Shown piece after piece: positions 1-5,003 of a stretch of 8,128 nt of DNA (positions within the stretch are counted from its first letter, which is position 1; every line of letters begins with the position of its first letter). The stretch is taken from assembly GCA_026417675.1 (NCBI GenBank), contig JAOACV010000081.1:1-8128 (forward strand), in the 5' to 3' direction. The notes under the pieces are model-generated. The model saw nothing but the letters and a program-made list of their open reading frames with translations. It searched no databases and was not told where the DNA came from. The position numbers and the translations under genes are program-made. This DNA comes from Verrucomicrobiia bacterium. GTDB taxonomy: Bacteria; Verrucomicrobiota; Verrucomicrobiia; CAIQCK01.

Positions 1-17
1 ATGTGTATAAGAGACAG
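1..17. other. Residual Tn5/Nextera mosaic-end adapter (not genomic)
   Basis: These 17 bases, ATGTGTATAAGAGACAG, are identical to the last 17 bases of the 19-bp Tn5 mosaic end used in transposase-based library preparation. They sit exactly at the window start, as expected for an untrimmed adapter at a contig end. When translated they give MCIRDS, a well-known spurious N-terminus in metagenomic protein sets. The ATG at base 1 is therefore not a start codon, and genomic sequence begins at about base 18. Confidence 0.96.
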
Positions 18-1233
18 TCTCTACACCCATCCATTTCCCGTCAGCGACCGCGAGTTCTTGGTTTCTTACAAGGTTAATCCCACCGACCACTACAAGGACG
101 TTCCCAACGCCTACGCGCTTTACCTGATTGACACCGAGGGTCGCCATCGTGCGATCCACGCGGACGCCGAGCTGTCATGCTGGCATCCGACGCCGCTGGT
201 GCCCCGGCGCGTGCCGCCGGTTGTAGCATCGGAGCGCGACCCGAAATATGCGGCGCGCGACGAGGCCGTTTGCGTCGTCGCGAACGTCTATCAAGGCATG
301 GAGGGCGTGAAGCCGGGCGAGGTCAAATGGCTGCGCGTCAACGAAGCCCTGCCGCGCTACTGGTCCACGGGCCGGCGATGGTCTCCCTCCAACAGCAGTT
401 CAAGCTGGAAAGCCGCCCTCTGGCCGCGTGTCCAGTGGGGTGTCGTGCCCGTGGAGAAGGACGGTTCCGCGCACTTCGTCGTGCCGGCCCGGCGCAGTAT
501 TTTCTTCCAGGCGCTCGACGAGAACTTCCGCGAAATCCAGCGCGAGCGGACCTACGTCAACTACGCGCCCGGCGAGAGGCGTTCCTGCACCGGTTGCCAC
601 GGCCAATCCAGCCACACCGCCGCGCCGGGCGGCGCGTCCGCGAAGCTGCTGGCGTTGGCGCGCCCGCCGAGCGCGCCGCAGCCGCAGCCGTGCGACAACG
701 GCCAGGCGGGTCAGGTCATTCATTACCCGACCGACATCCAGCCGATCTTCGACGCCAAGTGCGTGAAGTGCCACAGTGGAAAAGAGCCGGCTGGAAACCT
801 CAAGCTGACCGGCGAGATCACCCTGTTCTACAACACTTCCTACGAGGAGCTGGCTTGCAAGGAACTCGCCGGGCCAATCATTTCCGAATTCACATCGTTC
901 CGGCAGGGTGACCGCGGCAATTACAACGGCGCCTATTTGCCTCCAAAAAGCCTGGGCAGCCACGCCAGCAAGCTGATCGCAATGTTGACCGACCCCGGCC
1001 ACCCGAAGAACGCGAAGAACGATCACACCAAGCTGCTCACGGCGATGGAACTGATGATCTTAAGCCGCTGGGTGGACAGCAACTATCAGTTCTACGGCAG
1101 CTATTGGGGCCGCCAGCACCCGCATTGGGCCAAGGCCGATCCGAAAGACCCCGACTACGATCCGGCGAACTTCCGCCGCAAAGCCACCTTCGACGAGGCC
1201 ATCGCCTTCCTCGCGCCGCCGTGGCATCGGTAG
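18..1233 (+). CDS. HzsA-related dihaem c-type cytochrome, 5'-truncated
   Basis: This is the C-terminal ~404 residues of a protein resembling the middle and C-terminal parts of hydrazine synthase alpha subunit (HzsA-like family). Counting codons from base 1, there are two CxxCH haem-binding motifs: C196-C199-H200 (CTGCH) and C254-C257-H258 (CVKCH). The stretch before the first (VVPARRSIFFQALDENFREI, then a GERRSCTGCH motif) is the family's hallmark. The second sits in a context (IQPIFDAKCVKCHSG) like planctomycete-type cytochrome c domains. The C-terminus, with WVDSNYQFYGSYWG near residues 358-371, also fits the family. Family members are usually several hundred residues longer, with an N-terminal propeller-like region and an export signal, so the start lies off the contig. 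The first complete genomic codon is at 19 and the stop is TAG at 1231. The protein is probably periplasmic and redox active, but its substrate is unknown; HzsA-like proteins are frequent outside anammox bacteria, so hydrazine synthesis should not be inferred. Confidence 0.82.
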
Positions 1234-1276
1234 GCGGTCGTCCCGGTCGCGCGCAAACGAGAGCCGGTGAACGGTT

Positions 1277-1280
1277 GGAG
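1277..1280 (+). promoter_or_regulatory. Shine-Dalgarno site of the 24-codon ORF
   Basis: GGAG lies 8 bases before the ATG at 1289. This is better placed than anything upstream of the ATGs at 1369 or 1399, and is the main reason to think translation starts at 1289. Confidence 0.45.
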
Positions 1281-1288
1281 ATCAAACG

Positions 1289-1363
1289 ATGAACAAACGC
1301 ATGGTTGCCGTCTTGCTGTTCGCCTCACTCGTCGGTGCAAGGAATGCGGTGCGACGGGTTTGA
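1289..1363 (+). CDS. 24-aa signal-peptide-like ORF (leader or gene remnant)
   Basis: The ORF starts at ATG 1289 with a GGAG ribosome site 8 bases upstream and stops at TGA 1361. The product begins MNKRMVAVLLFASLVGA, a textbook signal-peptide n-region (Lys, Arg) and hydrophobic core, and then runs into a short basic tail (RNAVRRV) with no mature domain. It begins 55 bases after the stop of the HzsA-like gene. Its TGA is only 5 bases before the ATG at 1369 in another frame, which would allow coupled translation into the small Cys-rich ORF. It could be the 5' stump of an exported-protein gene cut by a deletion or frameshift, a leader peptide, or chance. It is not a recognised family. Confidence 0.35.
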   Translation: MNKRMVAVLLFASLVGARNAVRRV

Positions 1364-1398
1364 CTTTGATGAGCGATGCGCTTAGATGTTGGCCAGAC

Positions 1399-1668
1399 AT
1401 GTTGACGAGCCGTTCAGCCCGAATTGCATTTGCCGCCATGCTCGGCGGCTTGTTCTTGTTTGCCGCGCTGGAGCCAGTGCTGGCCCACTGCGACGACGAC
1501 GACGGCGACGGCGCCTGCTGCTTCTGTCTGTGCACGCTTGCGCTCGACGCGCCGGAAGCTTCAGACGCGGTTTGCCTGCCCGATGGATTCGTTCGGACTG
1601 TCTCGGACGAGCCAACCGGCTTTCGGTCGCTGACCCAGCGCCCTCCTTTGCCTCCGCCTCGAGCGTGA
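1399..1668 (+). CDS. Small Cys/Asp-rich exported protein of the czc locus
   Basis: From ATG 1399 this encodes 89 residues. Residues 9-29 form a hydrophobic signal or membrane segment (IAFAAMLGGLFLFAALEPVLA), followed at once by H30, C31 and four Asp (32-35), then C40, C41, C43 and C45, and a further Cys at 59. The C-terminus is proline rich (RPPLPPPRA). Small exported proteins with a His/Cys/Asp cluster just after the hydrophobic segment are common as the first gene of czc-type efflux operons, and this one lies 88 bases before czcC. A periplasmic metal-binding or sensing role is inferred, not shown. An in-frame ATG at 1369 would add 10 residues; neither start has a convincing Shine-Dalgarno site. 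I chose 1399 because it places a basic n-region (MLTSRSAR) directly before the hydrophobic core. I cannot name a family with certainty. Confidence 0.6.
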   Translation: MLTSRSARIAFAAMLGGLFLFAALEPVLAHCDDDDGDGACCFCLCTLALDAPEASDAVCLPDGFVRTVSDEPTGFRSLTQRPPLPPPRA

Positions 1669-1685
1669 TTTGCGATCCACGCTCG
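1660..1685. repeat. 8-bp perfect inverted repeat spanning the small ORF stop
   Basis: CGAGCGTG (1660-1667) pairs perfectly with CACGCTCG (1678-1685) around a 10-base loop. The stop codon of the small Cys-rich ORF (1666-1668) lies at the base of the loop. No T-run follows, so it is not a standard intrinsic terminator. It could slow 3' decay or give partial termination between the small gene and czcC. Confidence 0.5.
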
Positions 1686-1703
1686 TAGTGTCTCCACGCA
1701 TCG

Positions 1704-1724
1704 CGGTCCGATCTCCGGGGACCG
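1704..1724. repeat. 6-bp inverted repeat in the czcC leader
   Basis: CGGTCC (1704-1709) pairs with GGACCG (1719-1724) across a 9-base loop. It is followed some bases later by GTTTTC (1731-1736). The T-run is short and displaced, so this is at best a weak attenuator or an operator-like site upstream of czcC. Chance is a fair alternative. Confidence 0.25.
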
Positions 1725-1746
1725 TGTGCTGTTTTCAAGAATCAGC

Positions 1747-1752
1747 GGAGGT
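1747..1752 (+). promoter_or_regulatory. Shine-Dalgarno site that fixes the czcC start
   Basis: GGAGGT ends 4 bases before the ATG at 1757. It is the strongest ribosome site in the window and supports 1757 over the upstream in-frame TTG at 1670, whose extra 29 codons would bury the signal peptide. Confidence 0.75.
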
Positions 1753-1756
1753 TTGC

Positions 1757-3085
1757 ATGAGAACTTTTTGCACCGTGCTTGTGGCCGGCGTCACGGCATG
1801 CGCCGGCGCGTCAGGCCAGACGCAACTCGATCTTGCCGGCGCCATTGGCGAGGCGGTGGCGAAGAATCCCGAACTGGCCGCCGCCCGCGCCCGAATCGAG
1901 GCGGCCACCGGGCGCGCACTCCAGTCGCGCGCGTGGCCCAACCCAACTCTGGAGTTATCGTCGGAAGAACTTCCGCCTCACCGCGGCGGATTCTCGGACG
2001 CGCAGAACATGGTCGGCGTTGCCCAGACCGTGCCGTTCCCCGGCAAGAAACAACTCGACGCCCGGATCGGCGCGCAGGGCCTTACCGCCGCCGAGTGGGA
2101 GTATTTCAGCCGCGAACTCGAACTGGTCCGCGATGTGAAGATCGCTTTCTACCGCGCGCTGGGCGCCCAGAAAAAACTCGCCGTCACCGAACAACTCGCG
2201 GAACTGGCCGGCTCGACCGCCGCCGCCGCGCGCAAGCGGGTTGAGGCCGGCGCGGCCCCCGACCAGGAGCAACTGCGCGCGGAAATCGAACACGACCGCG
2301 CCGTGGCGGAACTGGCCATCGCGCGCCGCGATGTGGCCGAGGCGCTCAAGACGCTTGCGGCCCTTATGGGCCGGCCGCGCGACCCTCTCGGCGCGCTGGC
2401 GGGCGAGTTAACCGCGCAGGCGCAGCGGCCCGATCTCGACCAGGCTCGCGACCAGATGCTCGCGCGCCATCCCAACGTCCGTGCCGCATTGGCGCACCGT
2501 GAACGTGCCGAGTTGGAGTTGCGCCGGGCCAAGCTCGATCCGTATCCCGATGTGACCTTCGGCATCGCCGGCGGCCACGGTGGCTACCCCAACGAAGCCC
2601 TGATGGCGTTTCGCATCAGCATCCCACTGCCGCTGTTGGACCGTTCGCAGGGCCGCCAACGCGAGGCGCGCGCGCTGGCCGACATCGCCCGCCACGACCT
2701 CAGCGCAACCGAACTGCGGCTGACGCGCGACCTGGCCGTGGTGGACGAGCGATTGAAGGCCGCCGCAGAGCAGGTTGAAACCTATCGCACGCACATCCTG
2801 CCGAAGTCCGAAGCTGCCTCGCGACTGGTCCGCACGGGCTACGAGGCCGGCAAGTTCGGCCTGCTGGACATCCTCGACACGCAACGCACGCGCGTCGAAG
2901 TCCAACTCGCCTATTACGACCGGCTGCTGGAACTCAACACGGCCCAAGCCGAGTTGGAGGCGCTGCTGGCCAAGAACCTGTCAGCGACTCCGGCCCGCTT
3001 GCGGGGCTTCAACGCCAGCAAGCTTTTGCGGGAGGAAGACAACCCGCCTCCGAAACCCTTGGGCACGAAAGAAGGAAAACGATGA
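1757..3085 (+). CDS. czcC: CzcC-like outer-membrane efflux channel (TolC family)
   Basis: This 442-residue protein is the outer-membrane factor of the tripartite metal-efflux complex; trimers form the exit duct that docks with CzcB and CzcA. It begins with a signal peptide (MRTFCTVLVAGVTACAGASG). Cys15 in VTAC could also serve as a lipobox, so lipid anchoring is possible. Typical outer-membrane efflux protein repeats follow: TVPFPGKKQLDARI at 91-104, the first helical hairpin around 105-205, ISIPLPLLDRSQG at 287-299 (a hallmark of the CzcC branch), and GYEAGKFGLLDILDTQRT at 361-378. Length is normal for the family. The tail (430-442) is proline and lysine rich. Its stop overlaps the czcB start (ATGA, 3082-3085), so the two are translationally coupled. 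It is clearly CzcC/CusC-like rather than a drug-efflux TolC because of its partners. Confidence 0.92.
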   Translation: MRTFCTVLVAGVTACAGASGQTQLDLAGAIGEAVAKNPELAAARARIEAATGRALQSRAWPNPTLELSSEELPPHRGGFSDAQNMVGVAQTVPFPGKKQLDARIGAQGLTAAEWEYFSRELELVRDVKIAFYRALGAQKKLAVTEQLAELAGSTAAAARKRVEAGAAPDQEQLRAEIEHDRAVAELAIARRDVAEALKTLAALMGRPRDPLGALAGELTAQAQRPDLDQARDQMLARHPNVRAALAHRERAELELRRAKLDPYPDVTFGIAGGHGGYPNEALMAFRISIPLPLLDRSQGRQREARALADIARHDLSATELRLTRDLAVVDERLKAAAEQVETYRTHILPKSEAASRLVRTGYEAGKFGLLDILDTQRTRVEVQLAYYDRLLELNTAQAELEALLAKNLSATPARLRGFNASKLLREEDNPPPKPLGTKEGKR

Positions 3086-4362
3086 ATGCGCAAAACAACT
3101 GGAGCCCGACGCGGATCGCAGCGGCTCTGTTCGCCGTGGCGGTCTTGCTGACCGGCTGCGGCAGGCGGGAGGAACGTTCCGAACACCACGGGCACGATCA
3201 CGACGGCCACACTCACGCCCAGTCCGCCGCGCCGGCCGGGGCGTCGAACCTCATGTGCGCCGAACACGGCGTGCCCGAAGCCGAATGCGGCATCTGCCGG
3301 TCGGAACTGGCGGGCCGGCTTAAACCCGGCGAGAGCGTGAAAGTGCGGCTGCCGTCGCCGGAGTCCGCCATGATCGCCGGCGTGCGCACCGCTTCGCCCG
3401 AGCACGGCGCCATCGGCGAGGGCGTGGAGTGCTTGGCCGAGGTGAGCTTCAACCAGAACAAGCTCGCGCAAATCATTGCGCCCGTCGCCGGCATCATCCA
3501 GGCCGTCGAGGCCGACCTCGGCGCCAGGGTCGAGGAGCAACAGGTCGTGGCCCGGCTCTGGTCGGCCAGCGTGGCCGAGGCGGTTGCCAAGGCGGTCTTG
3601 AGCCACCAGGCGCTGGACCGCGAGCGCAAGCTGCGCGCCCAGCGAGTCACCTCAGAGAAAGACCTTCAGGAGGCCGAGGCCGCGCACCGCGCCGCGTGCC
3701 AGCAACTGCGGCTGCTTGGATTCAGCGAGGAGCAGGTGGACGCGATGGGCGCCAAGCCGCAGGAAACGGTGTTGCTCGACGTGCGCGCGCCGTTCGCCGG
3801 CGAAATCGTCGAGCGCACGGCCGTCCGCGGCGCGATGGTGGAGGCTGGCAAGCCGCTGTTCACCATTGCCGACCGCGCGATCATGTGGGCCAATCTCAAC
3901 ATCCCGGAAACCGCGCTGGCCGGCGTCCGAGTCGGCCAGCCGGTCGAGTTGACCGTGGACGCGCTGCCGGGCCGGACGTTCGCCGGCACGCTGACGTGGA
4001 TCAGCCCCGCCGTGGACGATCGCACCCGTCTGGCGCGCGCGCGCGCGGAGGTCTCCAACCCCGGCGGCGAGTTGCGCGACAAGATGTTCGCACGCGCCCG
4101 CATCATCACGCGACGCGCCCGGAGCGCGCTGCTATTGCCGGACTCGGCCATCGTGCGCGTCGAGGGCAACCCGCTGGTGTTCGTCAAGGTGGCCGGCGAT
4201 TTGTTCGAAGCGCGCGCGGTGCGCTTGGGCGCGCGGGCCAATGGTCGTCAGGAAGTCCTCGACGCGCTGAAGCCGGACGATCAGGTCGTCGTGGCCCACA
4301 GCTTCGCCATCAAGTCGCAGTTGCTCATCTCGCGCCTTGGCGCGGGGTGCGTGGATGACTGA
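3082..4362 (+). CDS. czcB: CzcB-like periplasmic adaptor lipoprotein with metal-binding N-terminus
   Basis: This 426-residue membrane-fusion protein bridges CzcA and CzcC and may deliver metal to the pump. The N-terminus has a lipobox, LTGC, with the lipid-modified Cys at 26. A His-rich run follows (HHGHDHDGHTH, 35-45) and then a small Cys/His cluster: C59, H62, C69, C72. After these come the adaptor domains: the first lipoyl half near 131-160 (IIAPVAGIIQAVEADLGARV), a short helical hairpin near 161-225, the second lipoyl half near 233-262 (VRAPFAGEIVERTAVRGAMV), a beta-barrel region near 265-345, and a membrane-proximal region to the end. The start ATG overlaps the czcC stop by four bases and has AAGGA (3072-3076) upstream. 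The C-terminus ends GAGCVDD and looks complete, so the Uma2 gene downstream has not truncated it. The N-terminal cluster is inferred to bind metal. Confidence 0.93.
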   Translation: MNAQNNWSPTRIAAALFAVAVLLTGCGRREERSEHHGHDHDGHTHAQSAAPAGASNLMCAEHGVPEAECGICRSELAGRLKPGESVKVRLPSPESAMIAGVRTASPEHGAIGEGVECLAEVSFNQNKLAQIIAPVAGIIQAVEADLGARVEEQQVVARLWSASVAEAVAKAVLSHQALDRERKLRAQRVTSEKDLQEAEAAHRAACQQLRLLGFSEEQVDAMGAKPQETVLLDVRAPFAGEIVERTAVRGAMVEAGKPLFTIADRAIMWANLNIPETALAGVRVGQPVELTVDALPGRTFAGTLTWISPAVDDRTRLARARAEVSNPGGELRDKMFARARIITRRARSALLLPDSAIVRVEGNPLVFVKVAGDLFEARAVRLGARANGRQEVLDALKPDDQVVVAHSFAIKSQLLISRLGAGCVDD

Positions 4363-4382
4363 AGCGCGTGAAAACCCGCGAG

Positions 4383-4388
4383 AAAGGA
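4383..4388 (+). promoter_or_regulatory. Unused SD-like AAAGGA after czcB
   Basis: AAAGGA lies 20 bases after the czcB stop and just outside the 3' end of the antisense Uma2 gene. No plausible plus-strand gene starts after it: the ATG at 4399 opens only a shadow frame of Uma2. It may be the old ribosome site of czcA left behind when Uma2 was inserted. The motif is short, so chance is possible. Confidence 0.25.
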
Positions 4389-4389
4389 A

Positions 4390-4956
4390 TCAGCCCCCAT
4401 GCGACGGCTTGAACACCCCGGCTGCCTCGACCCGCAACCCCGGCAGCAACGACGACTCGAACACCGCGTCCGCCCCATGCGTGGCAACGGGCGCGTCAGC
4501 GTCCTCGGTCAGCCGGTAAATCTGGATGCGCTTGGCGTCGGGATCCACCAGCCACAATTCCTGCACACCGGTGCGCGCGTAGATTTTTCGCTTCGTGCCA
4601 CGATCGAAGCGCACGGTGCGGGGCGAGAGCACCTCAATGACGAGATCGGGCGCGCCTTCAATGCCTCGATCGGTGATGAGGCTGCGCCGTTCGCGGGAAA
4701 CAAAGACCAGATCGGGCTGATAGACGTTGATGTCGCTGAGAAACACGTCCAACGGTGCCACGTGCAGCGTGCCGATAGGATGCTCTTCCAAGTAATGACC
4801 AATCAGAAGGACCAAGTTGAGAACAATATCTTGGTGCGGCGTTCCCGGCGACGGCGACATGACCAGTTCTCCTTCCACCACTTGATAATACGGCGGCCCC
4901 TCCGGCATTTGCTCGTAATCGTAACGAGTTATCGGCGGTGCAATCGTTTGCGGCAT
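4390..4956 (-). CDS. Uma2 family endonuclease (DUF820, PD-(D/E)xK fold)
   Basis: Read on the minus strand, ATG 4956 to TGA 4390 gives 188 residues, a normal length for Uma2 proteins. The restriction-endonuclease-like core is visible. QPDLVFV holds D82; APDLVIEVLSP holds D104 and E108; a D-x3-K-x3-Y motif holds D118, K122 and Y126, and is followed by GVQELWLVD. The catalytic set therefore looks intact. A GTG at 4962 would add two residues; ATG 4956 is chosen as the commoner start, and neither has a clear Shine-Dalgarno site. Uma2 genes occur in many copies in cyanobacteria, Planctomycetota and Verrucomicrobiota, and their biological role is largely unknown. No link to metal efflux is known to me. 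This copy runs against the czc genes, 27 bases after czcB and 47 bases before czcA. Hand-counted GC over 4441-4980 is 59%, against 68% over four sampled 60-base lines of czcA. Confidence 0.92.
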   Translation of the reverse strand: MPQTIAPPITRYDYEQMPEGPPYYQVVEGELVMSPSPGTPHQDIVLNLVLLIGHYLEEHPIGTLHVAPLDVFLSDINVYQPDLVFVSRERRSLITDRGIEGAPDLVIEVLSPRTVRFDRGTKRKIYARTGVQELWLVDPDAKRIQIYRLTEDADAPVATHGADAVFESSLLPGLRVEAAGVFKPSHGG

Positions 4957-4961
4957 GGCCA

Positions 4962-4972
4962 CAGTTTAACTG
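4962..4972. promoter_or_regulatory. Palindrome between divergent Uma2 and czcA
   Basis: CAGTTTAACTG is a 5-bp inverted repeat with one central base, just outside the Uma2 start codon. Nearby, GTTTAA (4964-4969) and TTAAAC (4995-5000) form a second, longer-spaced inverted pair. The region is only 47 bases and must hold the control of Uma2 and any separate promoter for czcA. An operator is possible but unproven; I could not find convincing -35/-10 pairs. Confidence 0.25.
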
Positions 4973-5003
4973 AACCGGGCCTCAATTCAACCTCTTAAAC
5001 TCC

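Noticed and set aside
18..1233. Hydrazine synthase alpha subunit and hence an anammox organism
   Set aside because: Only the HzsA-like fold and haem motifs are visible; no hzsB or hzsC lies nearby, and related proteins are common in non-anammox bacteria.
1491..1512. GAC-repeat tract as a microsatellite
   Set aside because: It is short and imperfect and simply encodes the Asp run of the small Cys-rich protein.
1670..1756. TTG start for czcC at 1670
   Set aside because: It would put 29 residues before a standard signal peptide; the ATG at 1757 has a strong GGAGGT site.
4399..4998. Plus-strand 199-codon frame opposite Uma2
   Set aside because: The minus strand encodes a clear Uma2 protein with its catalytic motifs; the plus frame has no family features despite the AAAGGA upstream.
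4957..5003. Defined bidirectional promoter between Uma2 and czcA
   Set aside because: AT-rich hexamer-like pieces exist on both strands, but none has a proper 16-18 base spacing, so no promoter boxes are annotated.
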